DNA of 64,000 bases from JAWKUK01 sp041398605 (GTDB lineage Bacteria > Planctomycetota > UBA1135 > GCA-002686595): NCBI GenBank assembly GCA_041398605.1, contig JAWKUK010000015.1:140679-204678 (forward strand), given 5' to 3'. The notes beneath the pieces are model-generated. The model made no database searches. It was not told the origin of the DNA and saw only the letters and a list, made by a program, of their open reading frames with translations. Both the position numbers and the translations under genes were made by a program. Shown here piece by piece: positions 1-9,776 of this stretch; position 1 is the stretch's first letter, and the number at the start of each line of letters is the position of its first letter.

Positions 1-573
1 TTCAATGACGGCGTGCTCACCGCGTCACCTGGTTGGGACAGCGTCGTGACCCCAGCGCCCTACCAGGACTTTCGTATGCACCTGGAGTTCAACGTCAACG
101 CGGCCGCGAATGAGGACCGCGAGGCCAACGGCAACTCAGGCGTCTACATCCAACAGCGCTACGAGCTGCAGATCCTCGACTCCTTCGGGGTCACCTCAGC
201 GCGCTACGAAGCCTGGGATTGCGGCAGCCTCTATCGCCTGAAGAAGCCTGATCGCCTCGCGTGCAAACCCGCCGGCGAATGGCAGAGCTTCGACATCGTG
301 TTCCGCGCGGCGCGCTTCGACGGAGCGCAGAAGCTCGAGCCCGCGAGGATCACCGTCCTGCAGAACCAGACGTTGATCCACGACAACGTCGAGCTGCCGC
401 GCAAGACGGGGGCAGGGCAGCCCGAGGGGCCCGACGCGCGGCCGATCAAGCTGCAGGGCCACCACAACCAGGTCAGGTTCCGCAACGTCTGGATCCAGCC
501 CCTCGCGCTCGACGCCATGCCGGAGCTCCCGGCGAACGATGCGCGCCGCCGCCCGGCGCCGAACGAAGAGTGA
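1..573 (+). CDS. DUF1080 / 3-keto-disaccharide hydrolase domain protein, 5'-truncated
   Basis: The reading frame is open from the first base of the window, and residues upstream of the first ATG/GTG (FNDGVL...) already match the family, so the gene starts outside the window. The visible 190 or so residues hold the C-terminal half of a concanavalin-like DUF1080 domain, including the segments GNSGVYIQQRYELQILDSFG and GEWQSFDIVFRA and the usual ending KLQGHHNQVRFRNVWI. Members of this family are abundant, usually exported, in Planctomycetota and act on oxidised disaccharides or related glycosides. The specific substrate cannot be told. It converges on the formate dehydrogenase gene, with a strong hairpin between them. 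Confidence 0.85.
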   Translation, partial: FNDGVLTASPGWDSVVTPAPYQDFRMHLEFNVNAAANEDREANGNSGVYIQQRYELQILDSFGVTSARYEAWDCGSLYRLKKPDRLACKPAGEWQSFDIVFRAARFDGAQKLEPARITVLQNQTLIHDNVELPRKTGAGQPEGPDARPIKLQGHHNQVRFRNVWIQPLALDAMPELPANDARRRPAPNEE

Positions 574-577
574 TCGA

Positions 578-608
578 GGCGCGCGACCTCCCCGCGAGGT
601 CGCGCGCC
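578..608. terminator. Hairpin terminator between convergent genes
   Basis: A perfect 13-bp stem (578-590 pairing with 596-608) encloses a 5-base loop. It starts 4 bases after the DUF1080 stop and lies about 10 bases beyond the stop of the leftward formate dehydrogenase gene. The symmetrical placement suggests a bidirectional terminator. There is no T-tract, so the mechanism is uncertain. Confidence 0.6.
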
Positions 609-618
609 CTTGGACAGC

Positions 619-3516
619 TCAAGCGGGCGCGTCCACGCCGTAGAACGTGCCTGGATAGAGCGCTCCCGTGGAGCCACCGGCGGGGGCGTCAGTCGCCGCC
701 TCCGCGACAGGGCGGACCTCGGCCGCGCAGACCTTGTACTCGGCCGTCTGCGTGACGGCGTCGCCCGCGTCGTTGGTCACGATATTGGCGCGCGCCTCCG
801 CGAAGTGCATCGGCATCCAGATGCAGCCTGACTGGACCTGCCGCGAGTAGAGCGCGCGCACGCGCACGGAGCCGCGGCGCGTGACCACGTCCACGAGCGC
901 CCGGTCCGCGATGCCGCGCTTCTTCGCGTCCCGCGGCGAGATCTCGATGAACGCCTCGGACTGCTTCGCGTCGAGGCCCGACTCGCGCCGTGTCTGTGTC
1001 GCGCAGTTGTAGTGATAGAGCGTGCGCCCTGTCGACAGCACGAGGCCGTACTCCTCGTCCGGCAGCTCCTCCGAGGGCCTGTATTCGACCGCCTGGAAGA
1101 GCCCCTTGCCGCGCAGCACGCCGCCCTCGTGCAGGAACGTCGTGCCGGGGTGCTCGGGGCTCGGGCACGGCCACTGCAGGCCGGTGCGCGTGCGCTCGAC
1201 CACAGGACCAGCCTCGAGCGCAGCGAGGCGCGCTTCGTACTGTTCATCGAGGCGCGCGTGGCTGATGCCGCGGAAGCGCTCGACGTCGCGCGCCATCTCA
1301 TCGTAGACCGCTGCGGCGCTGTCGAAGCGCCAGCTCGCGCCGCACGCGTTCGCGAGGTCGATGAGGATCTTCCAGTCCTCGCGCGCCTGCCCGGGCGGCT
1401 CGACCGCCTTGCGCACGCGCTGCACGCGGCGCTCGGAGTTGGTGAACACGCCCTCCTTCTCGGCGAAGACCGAGGCCGGGAACACGACGTCCGCGAAGCG
1501 CGCCGTCTCGTTCATGAACGCGTCCTGGAAGACGAGGAACTCGGCCTTGTTGAGCCCCTTCTCGAGCTCCATGCAGTTGGGCTCGGACAAGACGATGTCC
1601 TCGCCCATGACAAAGAGGCCGAAGATCGACTTCCCGACCGCCTTCATCATCACGTTCAGGTTCAGGCCGGGCTCTGGCGACAGCGGGACGCCCCATGAGC
1701 GCTCGTACTTGGCGTGCACGTCCGGGTCATCGACGCGCTGGTAGCCCGGGTAGAAGATCGGCGTCGCGCCGGCATCGTTCGCGCCCTGGACGTTGTTCTG
1801 ACCGCGCAGCGGGTTCATCCCCGCCGAGGGCTTGCCCAGGTGCCCCGTCATCAGGACCAAGTTCGCCAGGGCATACACGTTGTCCGTCCCGTGCGTGTGC
1901 TCGGTGATGCCCAGCGTGTAGTAGATGCCGGCTCGCTCGGTCGTTGCGTACTTGCGCGCGGTCCAGCGGATGTCCTCCGCCGGCACCCCGGTGACCTTCT
2001 CGGCCTCTTCGGGCGTGTACTTGGCCACGGTCGCACGGACGGCTTCGAAGCCCTCCGTGTGCTCGCGTATGAAGGCCTCGTCGACGAGCCCCTCCGCGCA
2101 GATCACGTGCGCCATCGCGTTCAAGAGCCACACATCGGTGCCGGGCCGCAGCTGCAGGTGCTTCTCGGCGATCGTCGACATCCAAATCTTGCGCGGGTCG
2201 GCGACGACCATCGTCGCGCCGCTCCGCACCGCCCGCTTCATCTCCATGGCGATGATCGGGTGCGCCTCACTCGTATTGCTCCCGATCACGAGCAAGAAGT
2301 CCGCGTCGCGGATCTCCCCGATCGAGTTCGTCATCGCGCCTGCACCAAAGGTTGTGACCAGACCGGCCACGGTGGGCGCGTGTCATGTCGCAGCACACTG
2401 GTGCACGTTGTTCGAGCGGAACACGGCCCGCGCGAGCTTCTGCACGAGGTAGTTCTCCTCCACTGTGCAGCGGGACGAGCTCACGAAGCCCAGCGAGTTG
2501 GTGCCGTGCTTGGCTGCGACGCCAAGGAGCCCCTTGGCCGCCACGCTGAGCGCGTGGTCCCACGTCGTCTCGACGAGCGCGCCGCTGGCGTCGCGCACCA
2601 TCGGCGCCTGGATGCGCTCTTCGTGGTGGATGAAGTCGTAGGCGAAGCGGCCTTTGACGCACAGGTTGCCGTCGTTGGTCGTCGTGCCGGGCGGCGGGCT
2701 CGTGACCTTGACGACGCGCCCCCTCCCGCCGTCGGCGTCCGGGTCGACGTTCAAATCGAGCTGGCAGCCGACGCCGCAGAAGTTGCATGTTGAGCGCACC
2801 TTCGTCAGCGCGCGCTCGGGCTTCGCCGCGCGCGCCAGCGGCATCTTCTCGCCCATCGCGCCCGTCGGGCAGACGTCGACGCAGCCGCCGCACATCTCGC
2901 ACGTCGTGTCGAGCAGCGACAGGCCATCGACCGTCGAGATCGTCGTCGCCGCGCCTCGCCCGGTGAGCGTGATCGCGGTGACGCCCTCGACCTCGTCGCA
3001 ATAACGCGTGCAGCGCGCGCAAGCGATGCACGTCGCAGCGTCGAAGTGGATGTAAGGGTTTCGGTCGCCGTCGCGCGCCTCGCGCTTGGGCGTCATCTGG
3101 CCCCAGTCGCGCGGCGCGTCGTAGCGCGCGGCCATGTCCAAGAGCTCATTGGGCGCGCCGCGTTCGGCGCGCGCCCGATCGTGCGGGTGATCGGTCAGGT
3201 AAAGGCCGAGCAGCGTCTTGCGATGGCGCTCGACGCGCTCGTTGCCCGCGGCGACCTTCATCCCGTCCGCCGCGCGCGTCGCGCACGCCGGCACGAGGCG
3301 GCGCTGGCCGCTGACCTCGACGAGGCACGTACGACAGGCCCCCGCCGGCTCGAGGCGAGGGTCGTGACAGAGCGTCGGGATCTCGACGCCCGCGCGGCGC
3401 GCCACTTCCAGGAGCGTGTCACCACGCTCGAACGCCACGCTGCGCCCGTCGAGTTCCAGCGTATGGCGCGCTGCGGCGACCGCGGGCGCGTCATCGGGTT
3501 CAGTTCGTTCGATCAT
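619..3516 (-). CDS. fdhA: Formate dehydrogenase catalytic subunit, selenocysteine-containing (UGA read through at 2385-2383)
   Basis: Two same-frame ORFs (3516-2386 and 2382-619) are separated by a single UGA. Joined, they give a 965-residue molybdo/tungsto-bis-MGD formate dehydrogenase of the NAD-linked type. The N-terminus resembles NuoG: a [2Fe-2S] site (Cys50, 61, 64, 78), then 4Fe-4S sites (Cys163/166/169/173 and Cys206/209/212/216). The molybdopterin-domain cluster follows (Cys244/247/251 and Cys286 in GNLCVKG). The UGA is residue 378, in NNVHQCAAT-U-HAPTVAGL. This is the position of the catalytic Sec of E. coli FdhF (CARV-U-HGPSVAGL), and the following His is kept. A SECIS-like hairpin follows. 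The NuoE/NuoF fusion gene ends 9 bases upstream, so the two form an operon. Reaction: formate to CO2 with electrons to NAD+ through the partner. A conventional caller would split this gene; the second half would then start at a GTG inside the conserved motif, which argues against real separate genes. Confidence 0.9.
2354..2385 (-). promoter_or_regulatory. Sec codon (UGA 2385-2383) with bacterial SECIS hairpin (2370-2354)
   Basis: On the minus strand the UGA is followed after 12 bases by GTGGCC-GGTCT-GGTCAC, a 6-bp stem with one G-U pair and a 5-base loop. The sequence GGUCUG begins 18 bases after the UGA, exactly the spacing and loop sequence remembered for the E. coli fdhF SECIS (GCAGGUCUGC). 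This is where SelB binds in the known system. The hairpin is coding at the same time (TVAGLVT). Confidence 0.85.
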
Positions 3517-3525
3517 CGCCTCGCC

Positions 3526-5187
3526 TCATGTCCTGCGTGCGTCAGCGGGGAAGTCCGCGGGGAAGTACTTGAGCGCGCTCGTCAGCGGCAGCGGCGCCGC
3601 TTGCCCGAGCCCGCAGATCGAGCCCTCGTTCATCTGCCACGCGACGTCCGCGACGTGCGTGAGCGGCCCGTCGAGCACCTCGCCGCGGGCGTGGCGGTCG
3701 ACGGACTCGCGCAGATAGCGCGTGCCGATCCGACACGGCGCGCATTGGCCGCAGGACTCGTCCTCGAAGAACCGCAGCTGCTGCGCCGCGGCCCAGCGCA
3801 TGTCGACCGTGTCGTTCAGCACGACGACCCCAGCCGAGCCGAGCATCGACCCGAGCTTGCCGAGCCCGCCGAAGTCCAGCGGCACGTCGCGCATGGTCGC
3901 GGGCAGGAAGCCCGAGCTCGCGCCGCCGGGGCTGAACGCCTTCAAGGTCCCGATGTAGCCGCCGGCCTCGGCGACGAGCTCGTCCAGCGTGACCCCGAGC
4001 GGCAACTCGTAAGTGCCTGGCCGCGCGACGTGCCCGCTGACGCAGTACAGCTTCGTCCCGGGCTCCGTGCGGCCGAGCGCGCGGAACCACGCGCCGCCGC
4101 GCTGCACGATGCCGGGGACGCACGAGATCGTCTCGACGTTGTGGATCAACGTCGGCTTGTTCCAGAGCCCGACCTCCACCGGGAACGGCGGCTTCAAGCG
4201 CGGCATGCCGCGCTTGCCCTCGAGCGCCTCGAGCAGCGCCGTCTCCTCGCCGCAGATGTATGCGCCGTTGCCGGCGTGCATGTGGAAGCGGATGTCGCCG
4301 TAGACGCCTGAGGCATGCGCGGCGTCGATCGCGCGTTGCACGATGCCCCACGGGACCTCGAACTCGCCGCGCAGGTAGAGGTAACACTCCTGCGCGCCGA
4401 CCGCGAAGGCCGCGATCGCGAGGCCCTCGAGCAAGAGGTCGGGGCGGCGCAACATGCACTCGCGGTCCTTGAACGTGCCGGGCTCGCCTTCGTCGGCGTT
4501 GAGCACGACGTAGCGCTCCGTGACGGGCTGGCTGCGCACGCCCTTCCACTTGATGTGCGCCGGGAAGCCCGCGCCGCCGCGGCCCTGGAGCCCCGCCGCC
4601 TCGAGCGCTGCGATCACTCCCTCGGGGCCGAGCTCGCGCGCGCGGTGGAACGCGGCGCCGAGCGCCTGCTGCGCGCCGCAGAGGTCCAGCGCGAGCGCGC
4701 CGTCCGCGGCGTCGGCGGGCCCGACCGCGCCCTTCCACTCCACCTCGGGTTGGGCGACGTCCGCAGCGACCGCAACGCCGGCAACGTCCAGGGAGCCCGA
4801 CGCGCCGATCGCGGCCGATCGCAGCAGGCGCCAGTCCGCGCCCGCGCGTTGCACATCCTCGACGGTGACCAGCGGCAGCGTGCGGCGGTCGCGCAGGACC
4901 GCGGGCGGGACATCGCACCCGGCCAAGCAAGAGGCGCCCTCGACCGGCAGCCCCGCGGCGCGCGCGGCGTCGAGCACCGCTTGCGCGCCGCCCAAGAGGC
5001 ACGAGAGCCCCGTGCAGACGCGCACTTTGGCGTCTGGGCGCGCGAGCAAGTGGTAGAAGCTGCCGACGCCATACACGTCGGCCTCAGGCACGCCCGCCTC
5101 ACGCGCGACTTGACGCGCGACGCCAGCGAGGAGGCCGCCGGCTTCACGCAAGCGATCGGGGACGGAGGCTGCGTCGTGTTTCGACAT
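3526..5187 (-). CDS. NuoE-NuoF fusion, NADH/diaphorase subunit of formate dehydrogenase
   Basis: A 553-residue protein. Residues 1-105 are a NuoE-type thioredoxin-fold [2Fe-2S] domain with ligands Cys58/Cys63 and Cys87/Cys91. The rest is NuoF-like: FMN/NADH segment GRGGAGFPAHIKWKG followed by VVLNADEGEPGTFKDRECML, and a C-terminal 4Fe-4S motif CGQCAPCRIGTRY. This layout matches the flavin subunit of NAD-dependent formate dehydrogenases and bidirectional hydrogenases (FdsB/HoxF-like). It passes electrons between formate dehydrogenase and NAD(H). ATG at 5187; the stop lies 9 bases before the catalytic-subunit start. The NuoE part is shorter than a full NuoE at its N-terminus, so part of the helical region is missing or diverged. 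Confidence 0.88.
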   Translation of the reverse strand: MSKHDAASVPDRLREAGGLLAGVARQVAREAGVPEADVYGVGSFYHLLARPDAKVRVCTGLSCLLGGAQAVLDAARAAGLPVEGASCLAGCDVPPAVLRDRRTLPLVTVEDVQRAGADWRLLRSAAIGASGSLDVAGVAVAADVAQPEVEWKGAVGPADAADGALALDLCGAQQALGAAFHRARELGPEGVIAALEAAGLQGRGGAGFPAHIKWKGVRSQPVTERYVVLNADEGEPGTFKDRECMLRRPDLLLEGLAIAAFAVGAQECYLYLRGEFEVPWGIVQRAIDAAHASGVYGDIRFHMHAGNGAYICGEETALLEALEGKRGMPRLKPPFPVEVGLWNKPTLIHNVETISCVPGIVQRGGAWFRALGRTEPGTKLYCVSGHVARPGTYELPLGVTLDELVAEAGGYIGTLKAFSPGGASSGFLPATMRDVPLDFGGLGKLGSMLGSAGVVVLNDTVDMRWAAAQQLRFFEDESCGQCAPCRIGTRYLRESVDRHARGEVLDGPLTHVADVAWQMNEGSICGLGQAAPLPLTSALKYFPADFPADARRT

Positions 5188-5300
5188 GGTGACGGGGGCG
5201 CTCAGCGCTCAGGCGCGCGGGCTTGGAGGTTAGCCGAAACGCCGCCAGGGGGCGAGCCGATGGCCCCGATCACGCGCTGCGCCGAGCCACGAAACGAGGC

Positions 5301-5324
5301 GAGCCGCGGCGCATGCCACGGCTC
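5301..5324 (-). terminator. Candidate terminator after the DUF2853 gene
   Basis: A hairpin with interrupted stem (GAGCCG and GGC arms around GCAT) lies about 70 bases beyond the DUF2853 stop. On the minus strand it is followed by a short T-containing stretch (gcctcgtttcg). Weak but correctly placed. Confidence 0.35.
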
Positions 5325-5392
5325 ACCTATGGGTCACAGAGCCGAGGGCCGACGCTCAGCGCTTGTCGCGGCGTCCACGCCCTCTGCGCGCC

Positions 5393-5731
5393 TCACGCGA
5401 AGACGGACTCTTTACCGAGCGCCTTGACGAGCAGGTAGTAGTAGACCGGGCGCAGCTTGTTCGGGTTCGACTTCCCGATCTGCTCCGTCGCCGCCGCGAT
5501 CGCCGCGTCCACTTCGGGGCCGTCCGCGCAGCCGAGCTTCCCGTTGACGAAGTTCTTGCGCACGGTCTCCATCTCGCCCTTGTCGGCGGTGGCGACGGTG
5601 CCCGAGTCCTTGTTGTAGATCGACGGGCCGAGCGACTTCGCGATCTTCGTCAAGAGCGCCTCGTCGCACTCGATGTTCTGGGTCGTCATCAGCGCTTTGC
5701 AGTTCGCGATGACATCGTCGAATTGGCTCAT
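5393..5731 (-). CDS. DUF2853 family protein
   Basis: A 112-residue protein that matches my memory of the DUF2853 family over its whole length: an N-terminal MSQFDDVIANCKALM, a central LTKIAKSLGPSIYNKDSGTV and a C-terminal KSNPNKLRPVYYYLLVKALG. The ORF stays open to 5887, but that extension is Arg/Pro-rich and unlike the family, so the start is set at the ATG at 5731. The family is small, soluble, predicted all-helical and of unknown function. It lies upstream of the formate dehydrogenase genes in the same direction but 205 bases away, with a possible terminator between, so co-transcription is uncertain. Confidence 0.8.
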   Translation of the reverse strand: MSQFDDVIANCKALMTTQNIECDEALLTKIAKSLGPSIYNKDSGTVATADKGEMETVRKNFVNGKLGCADGPEVDAAIAAATEQIGKSNPNKLRPVYYYLLVKALGKESVFA

Positions 5732-5948
5732 GGTGTGTCCTGAATCTCGTTCGAGAGAAGTGTCTGGAGGGTGAGGGCCGGCTTGGGGACGGGCCCGGGG
5801 CAGCGCTCGACGTTCCTCGAAGCGCGACCCCGAGAGGCCGCCAGAATGGCAAGCCCCGGGGACCCGAGGTACCCCAGAAGTGCGCAATTCTCGCTTCGGG
5901 GCCGAATCATGAAGGTCCCGTCAGCCGGCCCCGCCCGACGCGCCGGCC

Positions 5949-8900
5949 CTACCCATCTCGCCGCTGGAACCGAAGGGGCCGGCGGAACTCCTGCTCGAGC
6001 TCCCCCATGCGCGCGAGGAAGGTCGGCATGCCCTCGGGCGCGACCTCGAGCCCGCGCATGAGGTAGAGCTGCTCCAGCGCGTACGGCCCAGGCGCCGCCC
6101 CTTCGAGCGACGTCGAGACCGTCAGGCCCCGGCGCTCTTCCCGCATCGGCGTCGGCCCGCCGAGGAGCTCCCACGCGGCGCCGAGATCGAGCGTCGCACG
6201 GACGCGGATGCGGCTCGAGTCGCGCACGACGAGCGGCCAAGTGCGCTCCGCCGGCCCGAAGCTCTTGTCGAGGCCGAGCGGCAAGAACGGCGGATCCGCG
6301 ACGAACTCCCCGCCGCGTGCGGTGACGAAGCGTGGCATCCGGCCCTCGAATTCGAGGATCGTGCCAGGCTCATCTGAGTCGAGGAGCACCGAGACGCGCG
6401 TGAGGTCGAGCCCGCGCGCGACAGCGTTGACCCGCTGTCGCGCGAACGCGTCACGCTGCTTGGCGGTCGCCTCGCCGAGCTGCCGGCGGAGCACGTTGCC
6501 CTGGGCCGTGCTCATGACGAAGCGCCCGCGGACGTCAGCGCTGCCGTCCTGCGCCAGCGTGTAGCGCAGCTCGACGTCGGCGTCCCAGCTCTCGGCGAGC
6601 TGACTGCGAGGCAGGGTCTCCCGCCGCCAACCTCCCGCACCATGCACCCACGCGACGGCGCCCGCCATTTCGTTCGGGATCGCGCCGAACGCAAAGCCGG
6701 GCGCTCCGGTGGGGATGACCCACACGGGCTCACCGTCAGCGCTGGAGGCGCCGAGGCGCAGCGCCGCGCGCTCGAGCGGACGCTGGTTGGCGAACGCAGT
6801 CACCGGCTCCGGATCCAGCTCCGGCGCAATGCCACGCTCCAGCGCCGCCCACTCGAACGGGACCCCTGCCCGCTCATAGAGCGCGCCGAGGAGGAAGAGC
6901 GTCAAGCCGCGCTGGGAGAGCCAAACGAGGCTCGCCTGCGCTTCCCCGCGCTGGTCGCGAACGCGCTCGTCGAGCGCGACGAAGAGCGCCTCCGCGGTGG
7001 CCGCCGGCGTGGCCTGTGCGTGCGCCGCGACAAAAGCGTCCACATCGGCGACGAGATCGTCGCTGAGCTCCGAGAGGCGCGCCACGAGCGACTCCCAGGC
7101 GAGCAGCTCGTCCGCTCGCTCCAGGTCCCCGCCGTATGCGGCGCAGGGCAGGACCTCGATGTCCGACGGGCGCAGAGGCTCCTCGATCTGGCGCGGCTGC
7201 GAGGTCACGAGGACGTGCACCGTCCCGTTCTCCCACCGCGTCGTCTCATGGGTCCCGTCGAAGTTCCGCACGTCGAGCCGCCCCGGCAGGCCGTCCGGAA
7301 CGAACACGACCCAACGCGACGTCGGGAACGCCTTCTCGAACGAGCTGAAGCGCCAGCCGCGCTCCGGCGGCGGCGCGCCAGGCACGCCGGAAGCGAACGA
7401 ATCCCAGACAAACTCGACGACGTCACCCGGCTCCAAGGCGGGCAAGGTCCAGTCCCCGTCGACCTCGATCGGCTCCAGCTCGCGTCCGTCACGGGCGAGG
7501 ATGCGCGCGCGCCGCGTGCCCGCCTCGATCGGGTGGACGTGCAATGCCTCAGTGCCCGTGCGATCACGCGGCACCGACAAGGTGTGGAAGCGCGAGGCCG
7601 CTGAGCCATCGGGGAAGAAGTAGACGAGGCCGGAATCGAGCGCGTCGACGACCGAGGCATCCACCACGCTCTCCGCCCGCGCCAGCGCAGCCTCCACGTT
7701 CGGCGCGAAGGCCTCGAAGAAGCGCTCGGTGGGGTCCACCTCGCCGAGCAGCCGCACCGTCGTGCGCGTCGTCGGGTCGGCGGGATCGAGCGCCAGCTCG
7801 CGCTGGAACGAACGCCGGGCTCCATCGACGTTGCCTCGGCCGAGGAGCCGCTCGCCGACGATCCAATGCTGGTCGGGGTCGATACCGGCGTGGTCGCGGT
7901 GGCCTTCGACGAGGGCGAGCGCCTCGTCGCCCCGCCCGAGCACGTCGAGCAGGCTCAGCTCCAGGTCTCGAGCGACGGCGTCGTCGGGGTTCCGCGAGCG
8001 CCACTCTCGGGTGCGTTGCAGCAGAAACTCGACACGCGCGACATCGCCGCAGCGCTCCGTCAGTCGCAGCACCAAGGCGAGCGCGTCCTCGTTGGTCGCG
8101 TCGAGGCGCAGCACCTCCCACGCGTCAAGGTACGCGCCGACTTCGTCGCCTGCGCTCTCGCGAGCGCTGGCGAGCGCCATGCGCGCGGCGGCATGCCGAG
8201 GGAAGTCCCGAACGAGGTCCGACAGCGCCATCCGTCGGAGCACGCCCGCGCGATCGATCTGCCCGAGGCACGCGGCGCGATACAGGCGCGGCTCGACCGC
8301 GAGGGGCGCGTCCGCGCTCCAGGCCTCGGCCAAGGCGAGCGCCTCGAGCGGTCGGTCCTCGCGCTGGAACTGGCGGATTCGCATCGCGCGCGCGAGCTCC
8401 GTGGGCACACCCTCGGCCTCGATCGCGTCCAAGAGCTCCAACGTCAGCCGCCGTTCGACCTCTTCGGGCAGGTGCGTCGAGGCGTTGAGCGCCCGGAGGC
8501 GCACGCCGCGCCACGCCGCGCGAGCTGCGGGCTCCGTCGGCCCCGACACCGCGAGCGCGCGATCAGGTCGCCGATCGATGAGGCCGCGCATGCAGGCGAG
8601 CGCGGCCGCGTAGGGATCGCTCGCCGGACCGGCAGCGTCGGCGTCGCTCAGCAGCGAGCGCTGCGTCGACCTCGGCGCCGGCGCCGCGACCTGCGTCGAC
8701 CGAGCGTTCGGCGCCAGCGCGAGCGGCGGGACAGGCGCGGCCGCGGCCTCGCCGCTCTCAGCGGGCGCATGAGTCGGCGGCATGTCCATGAACCTGAGCT
8801 GACGGCCCTGCACGTCGAGCAGCCGCGCACCGAGCTCGGCGCGCTCGGACGTCACGACGCGCACCATGAGCACGTTCCAGCCGGGTTGGACGTCGACCTC

Positions 8901-9776
8901 GCTCAGGAAGCGGACCGCGTTATCTGCCGCCTTAGCCCGCGTGACATCGTGCAGCGGCGCTCCGTTCCACCACGCGCGGAACGCGCCCCCCGTGCGCAGC
9001 TCGACGAGGGCGCGGCGGTCCTCGTCGTCCGCGACCTTCAGGTAGGCCGCCGCGTACGTCACACCGCCCGTCGGATAGACGAGGTCGGCCGGCACGAACG
9101 ACCACGCGACGGCGTCGAGGCGATCGTAGCGCTGCCACTGCCGCTCACGCCCGTCCATGCACATGTAGCTGGCTGCGTCAGGGACGCCGCTCAGTTCGGG
9201 CGATGAGGCCGGCGCCTCCATCGATCGAGGCGCGCGGTGATCCAACGCGCCGAGCGGCCCGACGACATACCAGTTGCCCACGAAGCCCGCGCCGAACGGC
9301 ACCTCTGGGCTGATGGGCGCGTCGGAGAAGCGCAGCCGCGCGGCTTCGCGTTCGGCCATGCGCCGCGCCTGGAACGAGGCCTCAGCGTCCGGCAAGCTCC
9401 ACGCGAGGCCCAGCAGGCGCGCGACCTCGTCCGGGGACATCGCGTCGGCGTGCCAATCCAGGAGGTGCACTGCCTCGAGCGCGAGCGCGCCGCCAGGGTC
9501 CGCCTCCAGCGCCGCGAAGAGGTCTGCGCGGAGCGCCGTATCGTCGCCGGTGATCAGCGCTGGGTGCGCGAAGAGGAGCGCCGAGTCGAGCTTCGGCGCG
9601 CGCGCCTCCGGCGCCACGACCGGGGTCCCTTTGGACGAGCCGGTCGAGGGCGGCGCCTCGCGCACTGCGGCCTGCGACGCGGTCGCCTGGAGCGACCAGC
9701 CGAGCGCAAGGCCGATCTGGCAAAGGAGCAGCAAGGGCGCCCGCTGCGGGCGCTTCGTTGTGTTCGAAACCATCAC
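5949..9776 (-). CDS. Large secreted TPR/DUF3857-like protein, degenerate transglutaminase paralogue
   Basis: About 1275 residues. The N-terminus carries basic residues and a hydrophobic stretch (APLLLLCQIGLALGW) typical of a signal peptide. A carbohydrate-binding-like segment, TPR-like repeats (for example ERLLGRGNVDGARRSFQREL) and a C-terminal half collinear with the neighbour's DUF3857-transglutaminase region follow. Where the neighbour has the catalytic GDCKDK, this protein reads SQRGLTLFLLGALYERAGV, so the catalytic Cys seems lost. The start is GTG 9776 or ATG 9773; both overlap the upstream stop (GTGATG), so translation is coupled. Paralogy plus coupling suggests the two proteins work as a pair outside the cytoplasm. 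Function unknown. Confidence 0.75.
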   Translation of the reverse strand: MMVSNTTKRPQRAPLLLLCQIGLALGWSLQATASQAAVREAPPSTGSSKGTPVVAPEARAPKLDSALLFAHPALITGDDTALRADLFAALEADPGGALALEAVHLLDWHADAMSPDEVARLLGLAWSLPDAEASFQARRMAEREAARLRFSDAPISPEVPFGAGFVGNWYVVGPLGALDHRAPRSMEAPASSPELSGVPDAASYMCMDGRERQWQRYDRLDAVAWSFVPADLVYPTGGVTYAAAYLKVADDEDRRALVELRTGGAFRAWWNGAPLHDVTRAKAADNAVRFLSEVDVQPGWNVLMVRVVTSERAELGARLLDVQGRQLRFMDMPPTHAPAESGEAAAAPVPPLALAPNARSTQVAAPAPRSTQRSLLSDADAAGPASDPYAAALACMRGLIDRRPDRALAVSGPTEPAARAAWRGVRLRALNASTHLPEEVERRLTLELLDAIEAEGVPTELARAMRIRQFQREDRPLEALALAEAWSADAPLAVEPRLYRAACLGQIDRAGVLRRMALSDLVRDFPRHAAARMALASARESAGDEVGAYLDAWEVLRLDATNEDALALVLRLTERCGDVARVEFLLQRTREWRSRNPDDAVARDLELSLLDVLGRGDEALALVEGHRDHAGIDPDQHWIVGERLLGRGNVDGARRSFQRELALDPADPTTRTTVRLLGEVDPTERFFEAFAPNVEAALARAESVVDASVVDALDSGLVYFFPDGSAASRFHTLSVPRDRTGTEALHVHPIEAGTRRARILARDGRELEPIEVDGDWTLPALEPGDVVEFVWDSFASGVPGAPPPERGWRFSSFEKAFPTSRWVVFVPDGLPGRLDVRNFDGTHETTRWENGTVHVLVTSQPRQIEEPLRPSDIEVLPCAAYGGDLERADELLAWESLVARLSELSDDLVADVDAFVAAHAQATPAATAEALFVALDERVRDQRGEAQASLVWLSQRGLTLFLLGALYERAGVPFEWAALERGIAPELDPEPVTAFANQRPLERAALRLGASSADGEPVWVIPTGAPGFAFGAIPNEMAGAVAWVHGAGGWRRETLPRSQLAESWDADVELRYTLAQDGSADVRGRFVMSTAQGNVLRRQLGEATAKQRDAFARQRVNAVARGLDLTRVSVLLDSDEPGTILEFEGRMPRFVTARGGEFVADPPFLPLGLDKSFGPAERTWPLVVRDSSRIRVRATLDLGAAWELLGGPTPMREERRGLTVSTSLEGAAPGPYALEQLYLMRGLEVAPEGMPTFLARMGELEQEFRRPLRFQRRDG

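Noticed and set aside
2383..2385. UGA taken as a true stop separating two genes
   Set aside because: The downstream part would start inside the conserved Sec motif; frame, spacing and SECIS argue for readthrough.
1714..2793. Long plus-strand ORF opposite formate dehydrogenase
   Set aside because: Arg/His/Val-rich shadow frame of the GC-rich gene; no motif, and the minus strand carries unambiguous domains.
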